In this document: piece by piece, positions 42,905 to 50,786 of the stretch
How the letters are laid out: each line of letters begins with the position of its first letter
Position numbering within the stretch: position 1 is the stretch's first letter
Assembly (NCBI RefSeq): GCF_007859675.1
Contig: NZ_CP042305.1
Coordinates: 2,356,001-2,420,000, forward strand
Length of the DNA stretch: 64,000 bases
Direction of reading: 5' to 3'
DNA from: Humibacter ginsenosidimutans
GTDB lineage: Bacteria > Actinomycetota > Actinomycetes > Actinomycetales > Microbacteriaceae
Notes under the pieces: model-generated
The model's database searches: none
What the model saw: the letters and a program-made list of their open reading frames with translations, nothing else
What the model was told of the DNA's origin: nothing
Program-made: the position numbers and the translations under genes

Positions 42905-43672
42905 CTACGAAGTGGGGCGACGCGCCTCGAGCAGGATGCGCGAGCTGTACGACACGAAGGCGCCGTCGCGCCGGATGATCTCGTGGATCTCGCGCAATCG
43001 GTCGCGGTACGCGTCCACGGTGAAGCCCGGTACGGTCCAGATCACCTTGCGCAGAAAGTGCACGACAGCGGCGATGTCGAAGAACTCGATGCGGGTGCGT
43101 TCCTCGCGGAGGTCGACGATCTCGAGACCGGCAGACTGCGCCCGCTCGCGCATCCTGTCGATCGTGCGCACGTCGTCGACCGGCTGAGGCCCGAGCAGAA
43201 ACTCGTACAGCTCCGCGTTGGATCGCTCCCCGATCTGCTGCGACAGGTACGTTCCGCCGGGCGCGAGCACCCGCCCGATCTCGGCGAAGTCGGTGACCAC
43301 CGGATGCCTGCTCAGCACGAGCGCGAAGCTCGCGTCGGCGAAGGGGAGCGGGGCATCCTCGAGCGACTCGACGACGATGCCGCCGAACGGAGCGAGCGCC
43401 TCACGGGCGAGCGCGACATTCGGATGCCACCCCTCCGTGGCCGCCACGGCCGCGGGTCGAGGATCGGCACCGCGCAGGACCTCGGCGAACACCTCACCTC
43501 CGCCGGTCTGCACGTCGAGAACGCCGACCGCTCCTGATGCTCTCCGGGCAGCGAGCCGCGCATATCCCCAGCTCGGGCGTTCTTCGGTGGCGCGGCCCAG
43601 AAACCAGGAGAAGTCCCAGCCCTCGGTCGGAACGGCCTCGCCTTCGGCGATCAGAGAATCGAAGTCCGGCAT
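42905..43672 (-). CDS. SAM-dependent methyltransferase
   Basis: 255 residues with a class I methyltransferase core: motif I GVLDVQTGGGEVFAEVL, acidic/post-I region AVAATEGWHPNVALAREAL, motif II PLPFADASFALVLSRHP and motif III VLAPGGTYLSQQIG. The first 50 residues (FSWFLGRATEERPSWGYARL) match a frequent actinobacterial group of unknown substrate. ATG 43672 (MPDFDSLIAEGEAV) was chosen; the open frame continues 180 bases upstream into sequence that looks non-coding. It diverges from the next gene with about 110 bases between starts. Confidence 0.9.
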   Translation of the reverse strand: MPDFDSLIAEGEAVPTEGWDFSWFLGRATEERPSWGYARLAARRASGAVGVLDVQTGGGEVFAEVLRGADPRPAAVAATEGWHPNVALAREALAPFGGIVVESLEDAPLPFADASFALVLSRHPVVTDFAEIGRVLAPGGTYLSQQIGERSNAELYEFLLGPQPVDDVRTIDRMRERAQSAGLEIVDLREERTRIEFFDIAAVVHFLRKVIWTVPGFTVDAYRDRLREIHEIIRRDGAFVSYSSRILLEARRPTS

Positions 43673-43781
43673 CGGGCCATCGTCGCACGGACGCGATGCG
43701 CGGCGTTCGCGCACACGAGTCGTGCATCCGCACTGCATAGTCTGAAGAGGCAGCCGGCTTCGCCGGCGCAGAACGGATGCC

Positions 43782-44711
43782 ATGCCCCTCTTCCGCCGCA
43801 AAGGTCCGGCCCCCGACGACGCAGCACCGATCGAGCAGCGCGTGACCGCCATCGCGCGGGAAGTCGCCGCCGAGGCCGGTTTCGAGACCGTGGCCCTCGA
43901 GACCGCCGACCCGCACGAACCGGTGCTGGTCGGAGACGACGGCTATCAGTTCGCGCTCTACAACCTCATCACGATGTGCCGCGACGCCGACCCGACGCAG
44001 TGGCGGTCGATCGCGCAGAACCACATCGGCAGCCTCGTGCGGGCGCGCAGGCAGGCGACGCCGGCGCAGCTCGACCGCACGGCTCTGCTGCAGCAGGTGC
44101 GTGCACGCGTCGTGCCGGACGTCGGGCTCGACGGCCCGGTGGACCTCAGCTACGCACGACCGGTCGCGCCCGGACTCGCGCTCGTGCTGTGCATCGACTA
44201 CCCGGAGACGGTCACCACGGTCAACGCCGCGGAGGTCGCGAAGCTCGCCGCGCCCCTTGACGAGCTCTTCGAGGTCGGTCTGCGCAACACCGCGGCCGAA
44301 CCCGTCGACGAGCACGAGCCGCTCGAAGACGGGGTGTCCCTCGTGGGTGGGGCATCGCTGTTCGTGGCGTCCAAGATCGCCGACCTCGAGGCGTTCCGCC
44401 GGCTCACGGGCGAGGCGCAGCACGGAATCGTCTTCTCGGTGCCCAATCGCAGCGTCATCTTGTACACCAAGCCGACGGGGACGGATGCCCCGAAGAACGT
44501 CACGGCGCTCGCGCGGTTCACGGCGCACTTCGTCGTGGCGAACGCCGACTCGCAGCCGGGCGGTGTTCTCAGCCCTCTGCTGTACTACGTCGACGACGCG
44601 GACGAGATCGAGGATGTCGGCGCGCCCGACGCCGACGGAGGTTACGTCGTACGCGCCTCCGGCCGCTTCGGCGCGATGCTCGAATCGTTGGCGGGCGGAC
44701 CGGCCGAGTAG
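43782..44711 (+). CDS. Conserved protein of unknown function, DUF1444-like
   Basis: 309 residues with no signal peptide or membrane helix. The order of segments (basic start MPLFRRKG, a helical N-terminal module, RARVVPDVGLDGPVDLSYAR, a central alpha/beta part, then VFSVPNRSVILYTKP) resembles DUF1444 proteins of Firmicutes, but similarity is by eye only. It could be a soluble cytoplasmic protein of unknown role. A GCCGGC-TTC-GCCGGC hairpin at 43753-43767 lies in the 5' region and could affect translation. It converges on a TetR gene across a hairpin. Confidence 0.75.
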   Translation: MPLFRRKGPAPDDAAPIEQRVTAIAREVAAEAGFETVALETADPHEPVLVGDDGYQFALYNLITMCRDADPTQWRSIAQNHIGSLVRARRQATPAQLDRTALLQQVRARVVPDVGLDGPVDLSYARPVAPGLALVLCIDYPETVTTVNAAEVAKLAAPLDELFEVGLRNTAAEPVDEHEPLEDGVSLVGGASLFVASKIADLEAFRRLTGEAQHGIVFSVPNRSVILYTKPTGTDAPKNVTALARFTAHFVVANADSQPGGVLSPLLYYVDDADEIEDVGAPDADGGYVVRASGRFGAMLESLAGGPAE

Positions 44712-44716
44712 ACGAG

Positions 44717-44762
44717 GCCGCACGCTCTCCTCGCCCGCGCCGGGGTCGCGTCACCGTGCGGC
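44717..44762. terminator. Hairpin between the DUF1444-like gene and TetR
   Basis: 8-bp arms GCCGCACG and CGTGCGGC with a loop of about 30 bases; the right arm overlaps the TetR stop. Moderate support as a convergent terminator. Confidence 0.5.
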
Positions 44763-45353
44763 GTGGTACCGCACCAAGGGCAGGAAGAGCTCGTGCGCGA
44801 TGCGTGCCAGCGCTTCGTCGGAGGGGGCCGTGCGCTCGGCCAGCATGGAGTACCGAACGAACATGCCGGGCATGACGAGCACCATGTCGGGAACGGGCGC
44901 GTCGCCGATCTCACCGCGACCCCGAGCCTGATCCACCACCTGCCGGAACGCGTCGGTCGCGACCGTCGTCGTCTGTTCGGGGATCTCGTCCAGCTCGCTG
45001 AACAGGCCGGCCGCGACGTCGATGCCGATCCGCCGCATGCGATTCGCGAACTCGTGCAGGAGAGCGAGCACATCGCCCTCGAGGCTTCCGGTGTCGGGCA
45101 CATGCCCGACGATCGTTCCGGCATGGGCGCGCACTGTCGCGAGCACGAGCGCCGCCCTGTTCGGCCAGCGGCGATAGACCACCGCGCGGCTCGTGCCGAC
45201 AGCACGAGCCACGGAATCGATGGTGAAGGCGGCGTAACCCTCGTTCCGAAGCTGCCGCCAGGCGGCATCGAGCAGAACCTCGTCGAGTTCGGAAGCGCTG
45301 CGCCGACGCCCGGGGCGGGCATCCGTCTGAGTCTCCACACCCTGAGGATACAC
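44751..45353 (-). CDS. TetR/AcrR family regulator divergent from an MFS exporter
   Basis: 200 residues. The helix-turn-helix at about 25-70 (LLDAAWRQLRNEGYAAFTID, SVARAVGTSRAVVYRRWPNR) is followed by a TetR_C domain with FVRYSMLAERTAPSDEALAR. GTG 45353 lies inside the shared operator; an in-frame GTG at 45338 would leave the palindrome fully outside the gene and is equally plausible. Neither has a good ribosome site. It is expected to repress itself and the MFS gene across the 32-bp perfect palindrome, and so respond to the exported drug. Confidence 0.9.
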   Translation of the reverse strand: MYPQGVETQTDARPGRRRSASELDEVLLDAAWRQLRNEGYAAFTIDSVARAVGTSRAVVYRRWPNRAALVLATVRAHAGTIVGHVPDTGSLEGDVLALLHEFANRMRRIGIDVAAGLFSELDEIPEQTTTVATDAFRQVVDQARGRGEIGDAPVPDMVLVMPGMFVRYSMLAERTAPSDEALARIAHELFLPLVRYHAAR

Positions 45354-45382
45354 GTGTATCTTAATCGAGTAAGATACACGTG
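45347..45382. promoter_or_regulatory. Extended TetR operator between TetR and MFS genes
   Basis: Perfect 13-bp arms CACGTGTATCTTA and TAAGATACACGTG with a 6-base centre (45351-45382). A second, overlapping perfect palindrome GATACACGTGTATC covers 45347-45360, and a half copy GATACACGTG follows at 45373. Each arm contains TATCTT, so a -10 is available for both genes within the operator. Confidence 0.85.
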
Positions 45383-45397
45383 ACTCTTAGGGGCGAG

Positions 45398-46813
45398 ATG
45401 ACGGACGAGAAGAAGTTGGAGCCGTTGGGCTGGCCGTTGATCCGGTTGGCCTTGGTGATCATGGTCGGCGGGGTCACGCCCCTGATCGACACGACGGTGG
45501 TCAATGTGGCTCTGCACACGATCGGAGGAGACTTCGGCGTGGGGGCCAGCGCCGTTCAGTGGGTGACGACGGCGTACCTGCTCACCATGGCGGTGACGGT
45601 GCCCGTCACGACGTGGGCATCCGACAGGTTCGGCGCAAAGCGGCTCTGGCTGATCGGGCTGGCGCTGTTCCTGGTCGGGTCGGGACTGTGCGCGGTGGCG
45701 TGGAGCTTCGGCGCACTGGTCGCCTTCCGTGCCCTCCAAGGCGTCGGAGGCGGGCTGATGCTTCCGGTGATGCAGACGATCCTGGTGCGTGCGGCAGGAC
45801 CGTCCAGGGTGGGACGCGTGCTCACAGTCGTGATGCTGGTGGCCACGATCGCCCCCATCGCGGGCCCACTGGTCGGCGGGATCATCGTCACCTCGGCGAG
45901 CTGGCGGTGGGTGTTCGTGATCAACCTTCCGCTCTGCATCGCGGCCGCCGCGCTCGCCGCCGTCTACGTTCCGCGCGAACACCCGCAGCGCGACAAGAGA
46001 CTCGATCTTCTTGGCGTGCTGCTGTTGGCCATCGGCACCACCGCGCTGCTGTATGCGCTGAGCAATGCAGCCTCGGGGGGAGCGGATGCCGGGGTGCGGG
46101 TCTGGACGCCGCTCGTCGCCGGCATCCTTCTCATCGGGTCCTTCGTCGCGTGGAGCCTGAGGCTCGGAGAACGCGCCGCGATCCCCGTACGCCTGTTCGC
46201 ACAGCGATCCTTCGGCAGCGCCACCAGCGTGCTCTTCCTGACGGGCGTCGCGCTCTACGGGGCTCTCTTCCTCATTCCGCTCTACTTCCAGCAGGAGCGC
46301 GGCATGACAGCACTGGCGGCGGGCGCGATCCTCGCCCTCCAGGGCATCGGCTCGCTGCTCACCCGCTGGGTCGGCGGCGTCGTGGACAGGATCGGAGCCA
46401 GGCTCATCACGATCGTCGGCGTCGTCCTGTGCGCGATCGCGACAGTTCCCTTCGCGTTGGCCACCGGGCACACCAGCTACCTGCTGCTCGGAGCAGCCCT
46501 GATCGTGCGCGGGGGTGCGCTCAGCGCGGTCAACATCGCGATCAGTGCCGGTGCGTTCGCTGGTCTGTCCCGGGCCGAGGTCCCTGCGGGTTCGGCCGTC
46601 GTGCGCCTCGTGCAGCAGCTGGGCGGCTCGGCCGGAACGGCGATCCTCGCCACCGTCGTCGCGGGCTTCGTGCTGACAGCCCAGCCCTTGGCCGGGTTCC
46701 ATGCCGCGTTCCTCGTGAGCATCTGGCTGACGATCGTCGCCTTGGTTCCCTGCCTCACGATGCCGACATCGAAACGCGTCCACCGGCCGACCGGGGCGCG
46801 AGCCGCCTCATGA
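45398..46813 (+). CDS. MFS drug exporter (DHA2 family)
   Basis: 471 residues with about 14 membrane helices. Motifs: DTTVVNVALHTIGGDFGVGA, SDRFGAKRLWLIGLALFLVG and FRALQGVGGGLMLPVMQTIL, the pattern of EmrB/QacA-type proton-coupled exporters. ATG 45398 (MTDEKKLEPLG) has AGGGG 4 bases upstream; an in-frame GTG at 45380 lies within the operator. Expression is probably released when the divergent TetR binds its ligand. A short hairpin separates it from the convergent DUF2316 gene. Confidence 0.93.
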   Translation: MTDEKKLEPLGWPLIRLALVIMVGGVTPLIDTTVVNVALHTIGGDFGVGASAVQWVTTAYLLTMAVTVPVTTWASDRFGAKRLWLIGLALFLVGSGLCAVAWSFGALVAFRALQGVGGGLMLPVMQTILVRAAGPSRVGRVLTVVMLVATIAPIAGPLVGGIIVTSASWRWVFVINLPLCIAAAALAAVYVPREHPQRDKRLDLLGVLLLAIGTTALLYALSNAASGGADAGVRVWTPLVAGILLIGSFVAWSLRLGERAAIPVRLFAQRSFGSATSVLFLTGVALYGALFLIPLYFQQERGMTALAAGAILALQGIGSLLTRWVGGVVDRIGARLITIVGVVLCAIATVPFALATGHTSYLLLGAALIVRGGALSAVNIAISAGAFAGLSRAEVPAGSAVVRLVQQLGGSAGTAILATVVAGFVLTAQPLAGFHAAFLVSIWLTIVALVPCLTMPTSKRVHRPTGARAAS

Positions 46814-46820
46814 CCCACGA

Positions 46821-46841
46821 GAGCGCGCCCTTCTCGCGCTC
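46821..46841. terminator. Short hairpin between MFS and DUF2316 genes
   Basis: 7-bp arms GAGCGCG and CGCGCTC with a 7-base loop, 8 bases past the MFS stop and 9 before the end of the convergent gene. Confidence 0.6.
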
Positions 46842-46849
46842 CGCTTGTC

Positions 46850-47197
46850 CTACACCGCATCCGCAGAGCGGTCGCCCGCAACAGATCGCCGCACGAGTGC
46901 CGTGACCTCGTTCTCCGGCCGGATGCCGAACCACCGCTGCGCCGACGCACGGTTCTCCTCCGTGAGCCGTGAGTAGGCACCGGGCTCGAGGCCGGCCGCG
47001 CGCACGGCCGCATCGAGCGCATCCCTGACGAGCCAGACATCCGCGGGATCGGGCGTCGCGACGGCGAGCGCCTCGCGCACCCGTTCGACCTGGACGCCGA
47101 GTGCCGCGGCGAGCCGTTCGTCGCTCCACCCGCTCAGCTTGAGGTTGTGCTGCAGTTCGAGGCGAGTCTGCTCACGCTCAGCCCGGTTCAACGACAT
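46850..47197 (-). CDS. DUF2316 family protein
   Basis: 115 residues. It begins MSLNRAEREQTRLELQHNLK and has a helix-turn-helix-like segment (SDERLAAALGVQVERVREAL), followed by DPADVWLVRDALDAAVRAAG and a WFGI near the end, the order found in DUF2316 proteins (about 100 residues, unknown function, possibly DNA-binding). GGGGG precedes ATG 47197 by 4 bases. Upstream is a gene-free 210 bases with four regularly spaced CGCACTCTCG repeats, then purM. Confidence 0.85.
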   Translation of the reverse strand: MSLNRAEREQTRLELQHNLKLSGWSDERLAAALGVQVERVREALAVATPDPADVWLVRDALDAAVRAAGLEPGAYSRLTEENRASAQRWFGIRPENEVTALVRRSVAGDRSADAV

Positions 47198-47311
47198 GGT
47201 TCCCCCTTGCGCCGATCACACGTCGATGCGTCCACCATCGCACCGCGCGTGCTGGATGGCGAGTATCGACCCGATCGTGACGGGACGGCGACACCCGTGG
47301 CGGCGAGAACC

Positions 47312-47388
47312 CGCACTCTCGCTGGCTGAAAGTCGCACTCTCGCGGACGGAATAGGCGCACTCTCGCGGGAAGGAACGCGCACTCTCG
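47312..47388. repeat. Four regularly spaced copies of CGCACTCTCG
   Basis: Exact 10-base copies at 47312, 47334, 47357 and 47379, spaced 22, 23 and 22 bases, about two helical turns. Read on the minus strand the core is CGAGAGTGCG. The array lies between purM's stop and the DUF2316 gene, on the path of leftward transcription. Spacers are too short for a CRISPR. Confidence 0.85.
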
Positions 47389-47407
47389 GGGAGGGGCGGC
47401 CCGGGCG

Positions 47408-48517
47408 TCAGTCCGCGAAGTCTCCGACCAGACGCACGGCTCCGCCGTCGACGCCCTTCGCGCCCTGCTCGTAGCCGGCGAGGTCGTGCTCGGTGGTCGA
47501 GACCGTGCCGACCTGCCAGGCCGGGATGCCGTCGATCGCGAGCGTGGAGATGACGGATGCCGCGGCATCCGCCTTCACGACCGCGAAGAAGCCGATCCCG
47601 AGGTTCCAGGTGCCCTCCGCGCTCTGCAGGCTCGTGCCGGCGAGGTCGTTCAGCACGCGGAAGACCGGCGCAGGCGACCAGGTGGAGCGGTCGACGTCGA
47701 CCCACGATCCGCGCGGCAGCACGCGTGCGAGGTTTGCGGCGATGCCGCCGCCCGTCACGTGCGACAGCGCGTGCACGGATGCCCCGGCCGGCGTCGCGAG
47801 CACCCTCAGCAGCGGCGACGTGTAGAGCCGCGTCGGCTCGAGCAGCGTCTCACCGACGATCCCGCCGAACTCGTCGAGCCGGTCGGTGAACGCGATGTCG
47901 CGCTTGGCGAGGATGTGTCGCACGAGCGAGTATCCGTTGGAGTGCAGTCCAGAGCTGCCGAGCGCGAGCACGACGTCGCCGCTCTCGACCTTCTCGGGCC
48001 CGAGCACGGCATCCGCCTCGACGACACCCGTTGCCGCGCCCGCGACGTCGTAGTCGTCCGGACCGAGCAACCCCGGATGCTCTGCGGTCTCGCCGCCGAC
48101 GAGCGCGGTGCGCGTCTCGGAGCAGGCGGCGGCGATGCCGCGCACGATGTCGGCGATGCGCTCCGGCACCACCTTGCCGCACGCGATGTAGTCGGTCATG
48201 AAGAGCGGACGGGCACCGACGACCACGATGTCGTCGACCACCATGCCGACCAGGTCTTGCCCGATGGTGTCGTGCTTGTCGAGCGCCTGTGCGATGGCCA
48301 CCTTGGTGCCGACGCCGTCGGTGGAGGTCGCGAGCAACGGCCGACGGTAGCCGCGCAGGGCCGACGCGTCGAACAGGCCGGCGAACCCGCCGACACCGCC
48401 GAGCACCTCCGGCCCGTGCGTTCTGGCCACCGCCGACTTCATGAGCTCGACGGCGAGGTCGCCCGCCGCAGTATCGACGCCGGCCTCGCGGTAGGTGCTG
48501 GTGGAGTTGTCGGTCAC
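47408..48517 (-). CDS. purM: Phosphoribosylformylglycinamidine cyclo-ligase
   Basis: 369 residues. PurM/AIR-synthase landmarks: STYREAGVDTAAGDLAVELM at the start, LLATSTDGVGTKVAIAQALD, GMVVDDIVVVGARPLFMTDY, ALVGGETAEHPG and LSHVTGGGIAANLARVLP. It converts FGAM to AIR with ATP, step five of purine synthesis. GTG 48517 was chosen from the protein start; there is no strong ribosome site. In most actinobacteria purM directly follows purF; here purF is 4.4 kb away on the opposite strand with four unrelated genes between. Confidence 0.97.
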   Translation of the reverse strand: MTDNSTSTYREAGVDTAAGDLAVELMKSAVARTHGPEVLGGVGGFAGLFDASALRGYRRPLLATSTDGVGTKVAIAQALDKHDTIGQDLVGMVVDDIVVVGARPLFMTDYIACGKVVPERIADIVRGIAAACSETRTALVGGETAEHPGLLGPDDYDVAGAATGVVEADAVLGPEKVESGDVVLALGSSGLHSNGYSLVRHILAKRDIAFTDRLDEFGGIVGETLLEPTRLYTSPLLRVLATPAGASVHALSHVTGGGIAANLARVLPRGSWVDVDRSTWSPAPVFRVLNDLAGTSLQSAEGTWNLGIGFFAVVKADAAASVISTLAIDGIPAWQVGTVSTTEHDLAGYEQGAKGVDGGAVRLVGDFAD

Positions 48518-48535
48518 GCCGTTAAGGGTAACGGG

Positions 48536-48581
48536 GAGTGGGAGGTGCAGAGCGAGCGAGCTCGACCGGCACCTCCCACTC
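48536..48581 (-). terminator. Hairpin terminator after the epoxide hydrolase gene
   Basis: Perfect 13-bp arms GAGTGGGAGGTGC and GCACCTCCCACTC with a 20-base loop, 8 bases past the epoxide hydrolase stop and 19 bases before purM's start. It should insulate purM from upstream transcription. Confidence 0.8.
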
Positions 48582-48588
48582 ATCCCGT

Positions 48589-49770
48589 TCACTGCTGTCG
48601 GAAGAACTCGCGGATGTCACCGGTCACCGTGTCGGGCAGCTCGAGCGACGCGTAGTGGCCGCCGCGTTCGTGATCGGCCCAGTAGACGATGTCGCTGTTG
48701 TCGCGCTCGGCGAAGACGCGCACCGACTTGAAGTCGTCCGCGAAGACCGAGACGCCGATGCGGGCCTTGTTCACCCGCGGCTCCGCACCCGCATGCGCCT
48801 CTTCGAAGTGGTACCTGCCGAAGGCGGCGGAGGTGTTGGTGAACCACTCCAAGGCCACCTCGGTCACGACCTGCTCCTTCGTCACCAGGCTCGTGCCGTT
48901 GCCGAACGACTCGAAGAGCTCGTTCCACGCGAGCTGGCCGATCGGAGAGTCCGAGAGCCCGACGGCGACCGTCTGCGGGCGCGAGGAGTTGATGGCGTTG
49001 TAGCCGCCGACGGACTGGAACCACTGCATGTGCTCCATGGCCGCGTAGTCGGCCGGCTGCAGCCGCTCGAACTCCGCGGGGTCGCCCGACGGGAACGAGA
49101 ACAGCTGCAGCACGTGCGAGCCGAGAAAGCCCTCCGGCTCGAGCAGGCAGAGCTCGCGGGCGATCATGGCGCCGCCGTCGCTGCCGTGCGCGCCGTAGCG
49201 TTCGTACCCGAGTCGCCGCATGAGGGTGTCGTACGTCTTCGCGACGCGGGCCATCGTCCAGCCTCGATCCACGAGCGGCGTGCTGAACCCCGTGCCCGGC
49301 ATCGACGGCACCACGACCGAGAACGCGTCTTCCGCGCGTCCACCGTGCGCGACCGGGTCGGTGAGGGGCCCGATCATGTCGAGAAAGTCGACGAACGATC
49401 CGGGGTAGGTGTGCAGGAGGAGCAGGGGCGTTGCACCCTTCTCGGCCGACGGCACGTGGATGAAGTGCACGGTCTGTCCGTCGATCTCGGTGAGGTGATG
49501 CGGGAAGGCGTTCATGCGCTCTTCCTGCTTCCGCCAGTCGAATTCGTTCTTCCAGTAGTCGAGCATGTCGCGCAGGTAGTGGTTCGGCGTGCCGTAGCTC
49601 CAGTCGTCGCCCGGCGCCTCGGCCGGAAGCCGCGTCGCCGCGAGCCGGCGCTCGAGATCGTCGAGATCCGAGTGGGGAATGGAGACGCGGAACGGGCGGA
49701 TGCCCGCGGTCCCGTTCTGCTGCGTCGTCGCGTGCGTGGTGGTGTCGGTGGTGTTCTTCGTGTTCGTCAT
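48589..49770 (-). CDS. Epoxide hydrolase family alpha/beta hydrolase
   Basis: 393 residues. The N-terminal EHN domain (FRVSIPHSDLDDLERRLAAT, DDWSYGTPNHYLRDMLDYWK) is followed by the alpha/beta hydrolase core: oxyanion-hole region LLLLHTYPGSFVDFL, nucleophile Asp in YGAHGSDGGAMIARE, and the final His in DHERGGHYASLELPD. It resembles soluble epoxide hydrolases such as EphA/juvenile-hormone-type enzymes that add water to epoxides. No signal peptide. It is divergent from a WYL-domain regulator 56 bases away, which may control it. Confidence 0.94.
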   Translation of the reverse strand: MTNTKNTTDTTTHATTQQNGTAGIRPFRVSIPHSDLDDLERRLAATRLPAEAPGDDWSYGTPNHYLRDMLDYWKNEFDWRKQEERMNAFPHHLTEIDGQTVHFIHVPSAEKGATPLLLLHTYPGSFVDFLDMIGPLTDPVAHGGRAEDAFSVVVPSMPGTGFSTPLVDRGWTMARVAKTYDTLMRRLGYERYGAHGSDGGAMIARELCLLEPEGFLGSHVLQLFSFPSGDPAEFERLQPADYAAMEHMQWFQSVGGYNAINSSRPQTVAVGLSDSPIGQLAWNELFESFGNGTSLVTKEQVVTEVALEWFTNTSAAFGRYHFEEAHAGAEPRVNKARIGVSVFADDFKSVRVFAERDNSDIVYWADHERGGHYASLELPDTVTGDIREFFRQQ

Positions 49771-49826
49771 GCCTCCAAACTAGGATTCATAGAGGAACCG
49801 ATCCTTCCTAATGAAAGAAGTTGTCG

Positions 49827-50783
49827 ATGACGTCGACGCCCGTGCGCCTGCTCGCCCTGCTGGGGGCGCTGCAGTCCCGACCGCAGTGGTCGGCGACCGA
49901 GCTCGCCGCGAGGTTCGACGTCACGACCCGCACCGTGCGCAACGACATCGAACGCCTGCGCGAGCTCGGATATCCGGTCGAGACCGCTCGGGGACGAACG
50001 GGGGGCTACCGCCTGGGCGCCGGCGCATCGCTCCCGCCGCTGTTGCTCGACGACGACGAGGCCGTCGCCGTCACGCTGGGCTTGCGAGCTGTCGCCGGCA
50101 GCGCGATCGAGCGTGTCGCCGAGACCAGCGCACGCGCGCTCGCCAAGCTCGACTACCTGTTGCCGAGCAGACTTCGTCGCCAGGTCGCGGCTCTCTCGAA
50201 GGCGACGGTGCAGGTGGCCGACGATGCGGGCATCCCGGATGCCGACCCCCAGCTCGATCCGGATGCGCTCACCGCCATCTCGCTCGCCATCCGCGACGCG
50301 CACTGGTTGCGGTTCGAGCACGACGGCGTCGCACGCCTGCTCGAGCCGTATCGCCTGGTCAGCTGGGAGCGACGTTGGTACCTGCTCGGGCGCGACCCGC
50401 AGACGAACGACTGGCCCGTCGTGCGCGTGGATGCCATGACCCTGCGCACGCCGACGCACCGGCCCTTCCGTCCGAGGCCGCTGCCGATGTCCGACGTGCG
50501 CGCGTATGTGATGCGCGCCGTCGCCTACAGCGGCTGGAAGGTGCACGCCCGCGTGACGGTGCTCGCCTCGGCCGACGAGGTGCGCTCACGCATCAACGCC
50601 GCGGTCGGCATCGTCGATCCGATCGATGAGAGCTCCTGCGTTCTCGTCACGGGCGCCGACAGCGTCGGGACGCTCGCCGTCTACCTCGGCCTCCTCGATC
50701 TCGACGTGCGCGTCACAGAACCGCCAGAGCTGGTGGAGCGGATGCGCACGCTCGCGACGCGCTACGCGGCGGCGACGGCCTAG
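49827..50783 (+). CDS. YafY-type HTH_11/WYL transcriptional regulator
   Basis: 318 residues. The N-terminal winged helix (RLLALLGALQSRPQWSATEL, FDVTTRTVRNDIERLRELGY) is followed by a linker and a WYL domain with LEPYRLVSWERRWYLLGRDP and a C-terminal WCX part. Such regulators often bind small molecules or nucleotides through the WYL domain. ATG 49827 has AAAGAAG 6 bases upstream, better than the TTG at 49821. It is divergent from the epoxide hydrolase, its likely target. It ends 3 bases from the convergent MocR gene. Confidence 0.93.
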   Translation: MTSTPVRLLALLGALQSRPQWSATELAARFDVTTRTVRNDIERLRELGYPVETARGRTGGYRLGAGASLPPLLLDDDEAVAVTLGLRAVAGSAIERVAETSARALAKLDYLLPSRLRRQVAALSKATVQVADDAGIPDADPQLDPDALTAISLAIRDAHWLRFEHDGVARLLEPYRLVSWERRWYLLGRDPQTNDWPVVRVDAMTLRTPTHRPFRPRPLPMSDVRAYVMRAVAYSGWKVHARVTVLASADEVRSRINAAVGIVDPIDESSCVLVTGADSVGTLAVYLGLLDLDVRVTEPPELVERMRTLATRYAAATA

Positions 50784-50786
50784 CGC

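Noticed and set aside
47312..47388. CRISPR array
   Set aside because: Repeats are only 10 bases with 12-13 base spacers, and no cas genes are present.
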